Assembly (NCBI GenBank): GCA_028692205.1
Contig: JAQUXV010000204.1
Span: 1 to 5,475 of the forward strand
DNA length: 5,475 nt
Direction: 5' to 3'
From: Eubacteriales bacterium
GTDB lineage: Bacteria > Bacillota_A > Clostridia > Christensenellales > Aristaeellaceae
In this document: positions 1-5,475 of the stretch, one piece after another
Position numbering within the stretch: the first letter of the stretch is position 1
Layout of the letters: each line of letters opens with the position of its first letter
The notes under the pieces: generated by a model
What the model was told of the DNA's origin: nothing
The model's database searches: none
Seen by the model: the letters and a program-made list of their open reading frames with translations, nothing else
Program-made: the position numbers and the translations under genes

Positions 1-215
1 TCTTTATCCTGCAAATAATCAAACAGGCGCGCCGCCTTGCCGATCATCAGCGGCAGTACGCCGGCCGCCTCCGGGTCCAGCGTACCGGCATGCCCGATTT
101 TCGCTCTGTCCGCCAGTTTGCGAACCTTTGCGACCGCCTGTGCGGAAGTCATTCCCGGTGGTTTCAGCAAGTTCAAAAAACCGCACAAGGCCTGCGGCCG
201 GGTATTCTGTGTCAC
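1..215 (-). CDS. truB: tRNA pseudouridine(55) synthase TruB, N-terminal part (cut by window edge)
   Basis: TruB converts U55 in the T-loop of tRNAs to pseudouridine in the cytoplasm. Only the first 71 codons are present; the gene runs off the left edge. The start reads [13 protein letters not shown] at residues 12-24, the usual TruB opening. [15 protein letters not shown] follows at residues 41-55, with the catalytic aspartate of the TLDP motif at residue 47. It starts with GTG, whose bases overlap the stop of the upstream nuclease gene as GTGA. A G-rich stretch (GGGGGCGG) lies shortly upstream as a possible ribosome site. The overlap suggests translational coupling. The fragment aligns with TruB from its first residues and has no visible defect. 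Later catalytic and PUA-domain regions cannot be judged. Family assignment is firm because both the opening motif and the active-site loop are visible and the position downstream of rbfA fits. Confidence 0.93.
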   Translation of the reverse strand, partial: MTQNTRPQALCGFLNLLKPPGMTSAQAVAKVRKLADRAKIGHAGTLDPEAAGVLPLMIGKAARLFDYLQDK

Positions 216-1222
216 GCTTCGCCGCCCCCGTGATATGCTTTTTCCAGCGTTTTCTCCATTTTACGAACCGCCTGCCGCATCGGGCCTGCTACCGTGCAGC
301 CCGCTGCCAACGGATGGCCGCCACCGCCAAACTGTTCCGCGACGCCGTCGATCCGGTACGGCGCGATAGCTCGAAGGCTGAACTTTACGTCGCCGGTTTC
401 CATTTCCTTTGCAAAATAGGCAATCTTCACGCCGATCACATCGATCGCATAATCCACAACACCGTCCGAGTGTTCCCCGGCGGCTCCCACCGCCGCGAAA
501 TCCTTCTGCGTCAGCCGCATGCCGGCAATTTCACCGCCGCAAAGGTAACGCATGGTAGGGAGCGCTTTTCCCAGCAGCGCAATGTGCGCTTTTTCCTTGC
601 AACGGAAAAGCAGCCGTGCATACGGCGCGATGGATAAATCCGCCTCCATCAGCTTCTCCATGATGTGGAAAGCTTCCGCGTTGGTATTCTGGTACACAAA
701 GTTGCCCGTATCGGTGGAAAGCGCTGTGTACAGGCAGATCGCTTCTTCCCGGCGAACCGGCTGGCCAAGCGCTTCAAAAATGCGATACACCAGCACCGCC
801 GAGGCCGCCGCGTTTCCATCAACCACGTTGATCATCGCAAAACCGGGGTTGGTGGCGTGGTGGTCGATCTGCGCGGTGGTTTTCACGCGCTCAAACAGTT
901 TTTGCGCGCCGCCCAGCCGTTCAGCACTGCTTACATCCACCGAAACGGCAAGGGTTTGATCCGTGATGGTAATGTTTTTTGCCGCTTCGCCGTATCGCCG
1001 CACACAGTAAATATCCGGCAGGAAGGAAAGCGTGGCAGGCGGCGTATCATCCAGAATGACCGTAACCTGCTTTTTCATACGCGTCAGCAGCATCTTCAGC
1101 GCCAACGTGCTCCCCAGGGTATCTCCATCCGGGGAGATGTGCGGAAACAACAAGATGCTGTCCGCGTTTTGCAACGCGGACAGCAGATCGTTCAGCCGGT
1201 ATCGGTTATTCGAGTTCGTCAT
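212..1222 (-). CDS. nrnA: DHH/DHHA1 bifunctional oligoribonuclease / pAp phosphatase, NrnA-like
   Basis: This 336-residue protein belongs to the DHH/DHHA1 phosphoesterases. NrnA-type members degrade 2-5 nt RNAs and dephosphorylate pAp using Mn2+. The motifs appear in order: [11 protein letters not shown] at residues 28-38, an aspartate motif [12 protein letters not shown] around D96, the signature IDHHATN at 119-125, STDTGNF at 169-175, and the DHHA1 substrate loop [10 protein letters not shown] at 299-308. The length is normal for the family. The ATG at 1222 sits 6 bases after GGAGGGGG, which lies inside the last rbfA codons; the two genes overlap by 17 bases. Its stop overlaps the truB GTG start. 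No metal ligand is visibly missing. Family knowledge supports nanoRNase/pAp activity, but some relatives act on c-di-AMP or pApA. The absence of any extra membrane, PAS or GGDEF domain argues against a GdpP-type enzyme. Exact substrate preference is inferred. Confidence 0.9.
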   Translation of the reverse strand: MTNSNNRYRLNDLLSALQNADSILLFPHISPDGDTLGSTLALKMLLTRMKKQVTVILDDTPPATLSFLPDIYCVRRYGEAAKNITITDQTLAVSVDVSSAERLGGAQKLFERVKTTAQIDHHATNPGFAMINVVDGNAAASAVLVYRIFEALGQPVRREEAICLYTALSTDTGNFVYQNTNAEAFHIMEKLMEADLSIAPYARLLFRCKEKAHIALLGKALPTMRYLCGGEIAGMRLTQKDFAAVGAAGEHSDGVVDYAIDVIGVKIAYFAKEMETGDVKFSLRAIAPYRIDGVAEQFGGGGHPLAAGCTVAGPMRQAVRKMEKTLEKAYHGGGEA

Positions 1223-1574
1223 CGGTGTCCCCCTCCGGCTTTACCTGTTTCAGAAGCGTAGCAATGTGTACGCCGTATTCAATATTGTGATCCAGCTCAA
1301 AAATAATTTCCGGCGCATAGCGGATAATCATGCGCTTGCCCAATTCATGGCGCACATACCCGGCCGCGCTCTTCAGTGCCGCCATCATCGGCGCGCGGTT
1401 GGCCTCTTCCAGAATACTGATGTGTATTTTCGCATAGCGTAGGTCCCGCGTCACATCCGCGCGCGTCACGCTGAACGTGCCGGTAATTCGCGGATCGTGA
1501 AGCTGCTCGCGGATGATCGCGTCCACCTCCCGGCGGACCTCCTCGCTGATGCGGTCTATGCGTTGGTAGCTCAA
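1206..1574 (-). CDS. rbfA: 30S ribosome-binding factor RbfA
   Basis: RbfA is a small KH-domain protein that binds the 30S subunit during late maturation of 16S rRNA and helps cold adaptation. The 122 residues fit the family length. Visible family features are the N-terminal helix (RIDRISEEVRREVDAII, residues 5-21), LHDPRI at 25-30, the beta strand RYAKIHISIL at 46-55, and the KH helix with the RbfA-type AAG kink (residues 70-72). HELGKRMIIRYAPEIIFELD follows at 76-95. The start is TTG at 1574, preceded by AAAGGAG with a 7-base spacer. An in-frame stop lies five codons upstream of that TTG and no other start codon lies between, so TTG is the only plausible start for the full N-terminus. A 60-base gap separates it from infB, and its 3' end overlaps nrnA by 17 bases. 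Nothing looks broken. Confidence 0.95.
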   Translation of the reverse strand: MSYQRIDRISEEVRREVDAIIREQLHDPRITGTFSVTRADVTRDLRYAKIHISILEEANRAPMMAALKSAAGYVRHELGKRMIIRYAPEIIFELDHNIEYGVHIATLLKQVKPEGDTDDELE

Positions 1575-1581
1575 CTCGGTA

Positions 1582-1588
1582 CTCCTTT
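1582..1588 (-). promoter_or_regulatory. Ribosome binding site that fixes the TTG start of rbfA
   Basis: AAAGGAG lies 7 bases before the TTG codon at 1574. It is a strong match to the anti-Shine-Dalgarno sequence and is the main reason to accept a TTG start for rbfA. Confidence 0.8.
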
Positions 1589-1634
1589 AATGCCGGTCAT
1601 GAGGGGTTGCGTTGTTCCGGGCCAAACGGTCCGA

Positions 1635-4600
1635 TCAGCGTTCGATCTCCTCCATGATGAAGCACTCGATGATATCGCCTTCCTTGATATCGTTGTATCC
1701 ATCCAGGCTCACACCGCATTCAAAGCCCTGCGCCACTTCCTTGGCGTCGTCCTTGAAGCGCTTCAGAGAGGAAAGCTTACCCTCAAACGATACGATATTG
1801 TCTCTCAGCAGCCGCACCTGCGCGTTGCGCTGCATCTTGCCGTCGGTTACATAGCAGCCGGCCACGGTGCCCGCCCCGGTGATGTGGAAGATGCTTCGCA
1901 CTTCCGCATGGCCCAGCAGCGTTTCTTTGAATTCCGGCGCCAGCAGGCCCTTCATCGCCTTTTCGATATCCTCGATCGCTTGATAAATGATGCGATAGAG
2001 GCGGATATCCACGCCCTCCTGCTCCGCGGCAGCGCGGGCGTTGTTATTGGGGCGAATGTTGAAGCCGATGATGATCGCGTTGAAAGCGGAAGCCAGATTG
2101 ACGTCGTCGTTGGTTACCGCGCCTACGCCGCTGTGCAGGATGCGAATCTTGACCTGATCGTTGGAGAGTTTCTCCAGCGCCTGCTTCACCGCTTCCACAG
2201 AGCCCTGCACGTCCGCCTTCACAATCAGGTTCAGCGTTTCTACCTTGCCCTGGTCGATCTGGCTGAACAGGTTATCCAACGATACCTTGGCGATGCTGCT
2301 GGCGTTGCGCGCCACCTTGATTTTGTCGCGGCGCTCCTGCACAACCTGACGGCCGAGATGGTCGTCCGAAACGGCCATAATGTCGTCGCCTGCGCTCGGC
2401 ACCTCCGAGAAACCGGAAACTTCCACCGGGATGGAGGGGCCTGCTTCGTCCACGCGCTCGCCCTTGTCGTTTACCATGGCGCGTACGCGGCCGCTGGCCA
2501 GACCCACAACGATGTTGTCGCCCACACGCAGCGTACCGTTTTGCACCAGTACCGTCGCCAGCGGGCCGCGCGCCTTATCCAGCTTGGCTTCGATAATAAC
2601 GCCCTTGGCCGTGCGGTTGGGGTTGGCGCGAAGTTGCAGCACGTCGGCCTGCAGAAGGATCATTTCCAGAAGGTTGTCCACACCCTCGCCGGTCGTCGCG
2701 CTGACGGGCGCCATAATGGTGTCGCCGCCCCATTCCTCGGGAACAAGCTCGTAGGTAGTCAAATCCTGCTTTACGCGGTCGGGGTTGGCGTTTTCCTTAT
2801 CAATCTTGTTAATTGCAACCACGATCGGCACATTGGCCGCCTTGGCGTGGTTGATGGACTCGATGGTCTGCGGCATTACGCCGTCGTCCGCCGCCACAAC
2901 CAGCACGGCGATATCAGTGGCCTGTGTGCCGCGGGCGCGCATGGCTGTGAACGCTTCATGGCCCGGCGTATCAAGGAAGGTAATGGCGCGGCCGTCGATC
3001 TCCACGGTGTACGCACCGATATGCTGCGTAATGCCGCCCGCCTCGCCCGCCGTAACATGGGTATGGCGGATGTAGTCCAGCAGGGAGGTCTTGCCGTGGT
3101 CGACGTGGCCCATAATGGTCACGACAGGCGGACGCGTTTCCAGCTCTTCCTCGCTGTCCTCAACATCGCTTTCGGTCAGCGCGTCTTCAGCCGTCTTCGC
3201 GAGGTTCATTTCCAGCGACACGCCGAACTCGCTGCATACCAGGCTGGCCGTATCGAAGTCCAGCTCGCTGTTGATGTTGGCCATCACGCCCAGCAGCAAA
3301 AGCTTCTTCAGGATATCGCCCGCCGGTTTTCCGATACGTTCGGTTAAATCCTTTACGGTAATGGTTTCCGCGGTCATGAACGCCTTCTCAATCTTAATAG
3401 GCGCCATCATCTGCTGCGCGCTGGGCTTTTTGCTGCGCGCGCGGCGGCCGCCGCGAACCACATCATCGTCGTAACCGCTAAAGCTCTGGCGTGCCAGCTG
3501 CTTGCGGTTGCGTGCGACGTGCTCGGGATCGTGCTGGCGAATATAGCTCTTTTTCTTCGGGTCGTAATTGCTTACGCGTTCCTTCTCCACAGCGGGAGTA
3601 AGGTCGGCACCGGCCCTTTGCGTACGCGGGCCTGCCGGACGAGGCGCGCCGCCCACGCCTGCGGGGCGGTTAAAGGGCCGCTGCGGGCCGCCTGCCGGGC
3701 GGTCTCCGCCGGCTGCGCCTGCGGGACGGCCAAACGTGCGCTGCGCGCCTGCTGCATGGCCAAATTGTCCCTGCTGCGGGTTTGCCGGACGGCCATACGG
3801 ACCCTGCGCCGGATTCGCCGGACGGCCATACGGACCCTGTTGCGGATTCGCCGGGCGGCCATACGGGCCCTGCGGGTTTGCCGGACGGCCAAATTGCCCC
3901 TGAGGCGGATTCGCCGGACGGCCGTACGGGCCCTGCGGGTTCGCCGGACGGGCAAATTGCCCCTGAGGTGGATTGGCCGGGCGACCATACGGCCCCTGTT
4001 GCGGATTCGCCGGGCGGCCATACGGGCCCTGCGGGTTTGCCGGACGCCCATACGGGCCGCGCTGCGCACCTGCGACGGGCTGTACACCCGCGACGGGCTG
4101 CGCGGCGCGCGCGGGCCTTGCCTCGGGCGCGGTATAAGCAGCTACCATCGGCTTTGCGGCCTGTTTCTCCGGTATGGCTGCAGGCGCGGCGACAGCCGCC
4201 TCTGCCGGAGCAGCTTTCTCCTCGACTGCGCTTTCCGTTTTTACGGCAGCTGCAGGCGCGGCGACGGCTTTCTCCTTTTCAGCCTTTTCAATGATTACTT
4301 CAGGCGCTGCCGTTTCCGTCTTCTCGACTTTTCCGGCAACGACGGCTTTAGGCGCCTCAACCTTTTCTTCCGCCTTCACCGCTTCCTGCGGTTTTTCGGC
4401 GGGTTCGGCTTTCGCGGTCACCGCTTCGGCCTCCTCCTCCGTATCGGGCATGGTATAGGCCTTGGTGTGCTGCTGCACCAGCCGTTGCTGCTCGGCCTGC
4501 TTTTCTTCGGCACGCCGCTGCTCCTCCTCGCGGGCATACTGGTTTTCCAGCGTGCGCAGTTTTTGCATCAGCTCATCCGCGCCTTTCCTTACGCTGGAAA

Positions 4601-4670
4601 CATTCTCCATAACCGTTTCCGCGCCCTTGAGAAGATTCTGAGTGGCATCCTTGAGTTTTACTTTGGTCAT
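1635..4670 (-). CDS. infB: Translation initiation factor IF2 with an extended repeat-rich N-terminus
   Basis: IF2 is the GTPase that places fMet-tRNA on the 30S subunit and promotes 50S joining. The preferred ATG at 4670 gives 1011 residues. An in-frame ATG at 4691 adds seven, but only the 4670 start has a G-rich site in front (GGGGGTG, 10-base spacer). Order of parts: a charged, coiled-coil-like segment (about residues 33-66); an Ala/Glu/Lys/Pro-rich linker (76-183); nine [14 protein letters not shown] repeats (205-300) and degenerate copies (to about 350); a basic stretch; an IF2_N domain (430-483); an acidic linker; then the G domain. G1 is GHVDHGKT at 521-528, G2 GEAGGIT at 542-548, G3 DTPG at 567-570, G4 NKID at 621-624 and G5 SAT at 657-659. 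Domains II, III and C2 follow, with [14 protein letters not shown] (932-945) in the fMet-tRNA-binding C2 domain. All GTPase motifs are intact. The N-terminal half is unusually long and lacks a recognisable second IF2_N domain at the very start. Confidence 0.96.
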   Translation of the reverse strand: MTKVKLKDATQNLLKGAETVMENVSSVRKGADELMQKLRTLENQYAREEEQRRAEEKQAEQQRLVQQHTKAYTMPDTEEEAEAVTAKAEPAEKPQEAVKAEEKVEAPKAVVAGKVEKTETAAPEVIIEKAEKEKAVAAPAAAVKTESAVEEKAAPAEAAVAAPAAIPEKQAAKPMVAAYTAPEARPARAAQPVAGVQPVAGAQRGPYGRPANPQGPYGRPANPQQGPYGRPANPPQGQFARPANPQGPYGRPANPPQGQFGRPANPQGPYGRPANPQQGPYGRPANPAQGPYGRPANPQQGQFGHAAGAQRTFGRPAGAAGGDRPAGGPQRPFNRPAGVGGAPRPAGPRTQRAGADLTPAVEKERVSNYDPKKKSYIRQHDPEHVARNRKQLARQSFSGYDDDVVRGGRRARSKKPSAQQMMAPIKIEKAFMTAETITVKDLTERIGKPAGDILKKLLLLGVMANINSELDFDTASLVCSEFGVSLEMNLAKTAEDALTESDVEDSEEELETRPPVVTIMGHVDHGKTSLLDYIRHTHVTAGEAGGITQHIGAYTVEIDGRAITFLDTPGHEAFTAMRARGTQATDIAVLVVAADDGVMPQTIESINHAKAANVPIVVAINKIDKENANPDRVKQDLTTYELVPEEWGGDTIMAPVSATTGEGVDNLLEMILLQADVLQLRANPNRTAKGVIIEAKLDKARGPLATVLVQNGTLRVGDNIVVGLASGRVRAMVNDKGERVDEAGPSIPVEVSGFSEVPSAGDDIMAVSDDHLGRQVVQERRDKIKVARNASSIAKVSLDNLFSQIDQGKVETLNLIVKADVQGSVEAVKQALEKLSNDQVKIRILHSGVGAVTNDDVNLASAFNAIIIGFNIRPNNNARAAAEQEGVDIRLYRIIYQAIEDIEKAMKGLLAPEFKETLLGHAEVRSIFHITGAGTVAGCYVTDGKMQRNAQVRLLRDNIVSFEGKLSSLKRFKDDAKEVAQGFECGVSLDGYNDIKEGDIIECFIMEEIER
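3771..4058 (-). repeat. In-frame tandem repeat array in infB, nine 30- or 33-base units
   Basis: Nine head-to-tail units encode [10 protein letters not shown] or an 11-residue form with one extra residue (PQQ, PPQ or PAQ endings). In coding order the lengths are 10, 11, 11, 10, 11, 10, 11, 11 and 11 residues. Units 4 and 6 carry GQF in place of GPY. Every unit keeps one aromatic residue and one arginine followed by PANP. Unit boundaries fall on codons, so copy number changes keep the frame. Degenerate copies such as [18 protein letters not shown] and RPFNRPAG continue to about 3627. The sequence should be disordered and basic. It lies between the Ala/Glu-rich linker and the conserved IF2_N domain. 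Confidence 0.93.
3835..4046 (-). repeat. Exact 53-base direct repeat, copies 159 bases apart, inside the infB array
   Basis: Positions 3994-4046 and 3835-3887 are identical over 53 bases. They span the end of unit 1, all of unit 2 and the first two bases of unit 3 in one copy, and the same parts of units 6, 7 and 8 in the other. Flanking bases differ on both sides. Other units differ by synonymous changes. The offset equals five repeat units, so a multi-unit block was probably duplicated. Confidence 0.85.
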
Positions 4671-4680
4671 GTACCGCTTG

Positions 4681-4687
4681 CACCCCC
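4681..4687 (-). promoter_or_regulatory. Putative ribosome binding site favouring the second infB ATG
   Basis: GGGGGTG lies 10 bases before the ATG at 4670. It resembles part of the Shine-Dalgarno sequence but is not a full match. The ATG at 4691 has no comparable site. This is modest support for starting IF2 as MTKVKLKD. Confidence 0.45.
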
Positions 4688-4703
4688 GCATGATTTGGGC
4701 TCG

Positions 4704-4733
4704 TATATAAGCCTAGTGGGTCAGGTTTGTCCG
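4704..4733 (-). promoter_or_regulatory. Weak candidate sigma-A promoter in front of infB
   Basis: CGGACA (4733-4728) and TATATA (4709-4704) are separated by 18 bases, each matching 4 of 6 consensus positions. Transcription would start near 4697, just before infB. The AT-rich patch stands out in GC-rich DNA, but two 4/6 boxes are weak evidence. The upstream box overlaps the end of ylxQ. Confidence 0.25.
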
Positions 4734-5068
4734 GATTCCGTCCCTGCAAGAGGGCGTTCGTCCCCGAGCAGTGTGAAAAGTTTTTGCGCCATGCTGCCTT
4801 GTTTTACCGCGACGGTCATTCGGCCGTCTTTGCCCAGCGCCCGCTCAATCATCCCCGGCGGCACGCCATAAAGCGGCACGCGATGGGTTGTGCAGGAATC
4901 GGTAAAGCGTTTCCGGGTTGTCGGCGCGCTGTTCTCGTCCATCAGCACGAGCGCGGCGGTTTCGCGGCGAACGGCCTGTACACAGGCATCCTGACCGAGC
5001 GTTACCTGCCCCGCCCGTCCGCACAAACCCAAAAACCCTTGCAGCTGTTTCGCCGTCGTTTCCGTCAA
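4721..5068 (-). CDS. ylxQ: L7Ae/L30e-family RNA-binding protein YlxQ
   Basis: This 115-residue protein is a YlxQ-type member of the L7Ae/L30e/S12e family, small RNA-binding proteins that in several cases recognise k-turns. FLGLCGRAGQVTLGQDACVQAV (split here as FLGLCGRAGQ at 12-21 and VTLGQDACVQAV at 22-33) aligns with the family's opening helix and RNA-facing loop. LVLMDENSAPTTRKR (40-54), HRVPLYGVP (62-70) and ALGKDGRMTVAV (starting about 77) follow the usual fold. It starts with TTG at 5068, 6 bases after GGGGAGGG; the TTG overlaps the ylxR stop as TTGA, which suggests translational coupling. The common lysine six residues after the conserved glycine is Gln31 here, and the positions matching archaeal L7Ae Asn33/Glu34 are Asp27/Ala28. 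Function in bacteria is poorly defined; k-turn binding by this protein is uncertain. The C-terminal tail is slightly longer than usual. Confidence 0.88.
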   Translation of the reverse strand: MTETTAKQLQGFLGLCGRAGQVTLGQDACVQAVRRETAALVLMDENSAPTTRKRFTDSCTTHRVPLYGVPPGMIERALGKDGRMTVAVKQGSMAQKLFTLLGDERPLAGTESGQT

Positions 5069-5382
5069 TCTTGGCCCTCCCCGGAGGAACCTTCGCGGTC
5101 CCTATCGGCCAGCAATCGCTGCATTGTTTCCGTAAGTTGCAGGTTGGCGGTTTCATCCAGCTTCGCATCCAGCGCGCGATCCAGCTGCCGCTGCTTCAAT
5201 GCCTTTTTCAGACAATCCACATTATAGCACACATACGCGCCGCGGCCCGCTTTTTTGCCCGTCGCGTCGAGGCTCACCTCGCCGTCCGGGGCCCTCACGG
5301 CCCGCAGAAGCTCTTTTTTGGGCTTCATCTCGCGGCATCCCACGCACATCCGCAGGGGGATCTTCCGAGGTTTCGCTGGCAT
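5065..5382 (-). CDS. rnpM: YlxR-family RNase P modulator RnpM
   Basis: YlxR proteins (DUF448) are small nucleic-acid-binding proteins coded between nusA and infB. The Bacillus member has been reported to bind RNase P RNA and modulate its activity, hence RnpM. The 105 residues show the family signature: RMCVGCREMKPKKELLRAVR (11-30), then VSLDATGKKAGRGAYVC (36-52), with the invariant GRGAY at 46-50. Cysteines 13, 16, 52 and 57 form a CxxC plus C-x4-C pattern that could hold a metal. An acidic, Gly/Ser-rich tail extends past residue 90. The ATG at 5382 has an excellent AGGAGG site 6 bases upstream. The gene follows nusA after 21 bases and overlaps ylxQ by 4. The family is certain; the RNase P role is transferred from relatives. 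Confidence 0.92.
   Translation of the reverse strand: MPAKPRKIPLRMCVGCREMKPKKELLRAVRAPDGEVSLDATGKKAGRGAYVCYNVDCLKKALKQRQLDRALDAKLDETANLQLTETMQRLLADRDREGSSGEGQD
5221..5229 (-). promoter_or_regulatory. Perfect extended -10 sequence inside ylxR
   Basis: The coding strand reads TGTGCTATAAT at 5231-5221, which fits the TRTGN extended -10 plus TATAAT used by sigma-A of Bacillota. There is no -35 match 17 bases upstream, but extended -10 promoters may not need one. A transcript would begin near 5214 and cover ylxQ and infB. The bases also encode Cys-Tyr-Asn, so chance is possible. Confidence 0.3.
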
Positions 5383-5388
5383 ATTCCG

Positions 5389-5394
5389 CCTCCT
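5389..5394 (-). promoter_or_regulatory. Strong ribosome binding site of ylxR/rnpM
   Basis: AGGAGG with a 6-base spacer precedes the ATG at 5382. It occupies most of the short nusA-ylxR gap and leaves no room for a terminator. Confidence 0.85.
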
Positions 5395-5403
5395 GGGATC
5401 AAG

Positions 5404-5475
5404 TTACAGGGTATCGTCCTCGTCGGAGCTTTCCAACGGGATATCAGTCAGTTCCGGCATGCCGGTGTCGACGTA
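5404..5475 (-). CDS. nusA: C-terminal end of transcription factor NusA (cut by window edge)
   Basis: An open frame enters from the right edge and stops with TAA at 5406-5404, giving 23 residues. The tail is acidic (ESSDEDDTL at the end). No NusA domain is visible in so short a piece, so the identity rests on position: nusA directly precedes ylxR in this operon in nearly all Bacillota. NusA binds RNA polymerase and controls pausing, termination and antitermination. An acidic tail is compatible with NusA proteins. The frame ends 21 bases before the ylxR start, consistent with co-transcription. Confidence 0.65.
   Translation of the reverse strand, partial: YVDTGMPELTDIPLESSDEDDTL

Noticed and set aside
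128..1261. Several plus-strand open frames opposite truB, nrnA and rbfA
   Set aside because: They overlap well-supported minus-strand genes and show no domain or ribosome site.
1575..1634. Transcription terminator or attenuator between infB and rbfA
   Set aside because: I found no stable inverted repeat followed by a T run in this gap on the coding strand.
1497..3347. Long plus-strand open frame of 616 codons opposite infB and rbfA
   Set aside because: It is antisense to clearly conserved IF2 and RbfA coding sequence. GC-rich codon use leaves the opposite frame open. Its translation shows no recognisable domain.
3771..4058. CRISPR-like array of 30-33-base repeats
   Set aside because: Units are adjacent with no unique spacers, keep the reading frame, and encode a clear peptide repeat in infB.
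3572..4087. Minus-strand Arg-rich open frame within the repeat region
   Set aside because: It is a shifted-frame reading of the IF2 repeats with no start signal or family motif.
4671..4691. Upstream infB start at 4691 (adds MRGCKRY)
   Set aside because: No clear ribosome site precedes it, whereas GGGGGTG precedes the ATG at 4670. It remains possible, and the choice changes only seven residues.
3519..4871. Plus-strand open frame of 450 codons rich in Arg and Cys, opposite the infB repeats
   Set aside because: Its repetitiveness mirrors the IF2 repeat array in another frame, and it runs across the ends of infB and ylxQ.
4845..5168. Minus-strand open frame of 107 codons across ylxQ and ylxR
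   Set aside because: It overlaps both genes in another frame, and both genes have conserved family motifs and strong ribosome sites.

Overview
This window is a stretch of the conserved bacterial transcription and translation operon, read entirely on the minus strand. In transcription order, from high to low coordinates, it holds the tail of nusA, then ylxR (rnpM), ylxQ (an L7Ae-family gene), infB, rbfA, a DHH/DHHA1 phosphoesterase of the NrnA type, and the start of truB. This order is typical of Bacillota. The DHH nuclease between rbfA and truB, with no ylxP between infB and rbfA, points to Clostridia rather than Bacillus. The DNA is GC-rich by eye, so a high-GC clostridial lineage is likely. 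I cannot name a genus.

Layout: nusA enters at the right edge and stops at 5404. A 21-base gap holding a strong AGGAGG site leads to ylxR. The ylxR stop overlaps the ylxQ start by 4 bases (TTGA). A 50-base gap leads to the preferred infB start at 4670. infB fills more than half the window and encodes a 1011-residue IF2. A 60-base gap leads to rbfA, which starts with TTG behind AAAGGAG. rbfA and nrnA overlap by 17 bases, and nrnA and truB overlap by 4 bases (GTGA). truB runs off the left edge. I see no transcription terminator and no gene-free stretch over 60 bases, so all seven genes are probably co-transcribed. The transcript would extend beyond both edges.

The genes serve linked jobs: transcription elongation and termination (NusA), RNase P modulation (RnpM), a small RNA-binding protein (YlxQ), initiation (IF2), 30S maturation (RbfA), recycling of very short RNAs (NrnA) and tRNA pseudouridine-55 formation (TruB).

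I found no new defence, mobile or biosynthetic system. The most distinctive feature is inside infB. The variable N-terminal half of IF2 has a coiled-coil-like start, an Ala/Glu/Lys/Pro-rich linker and nine tandem [14 protein letters not shown] repeats, followed by degenerate copies. Other points are a YlxQ that lacks the usual k-turn-contacting lysine, a perfect extended -10 sequence inside ylxR, and a weaker promoter-like sequence in front of infB.
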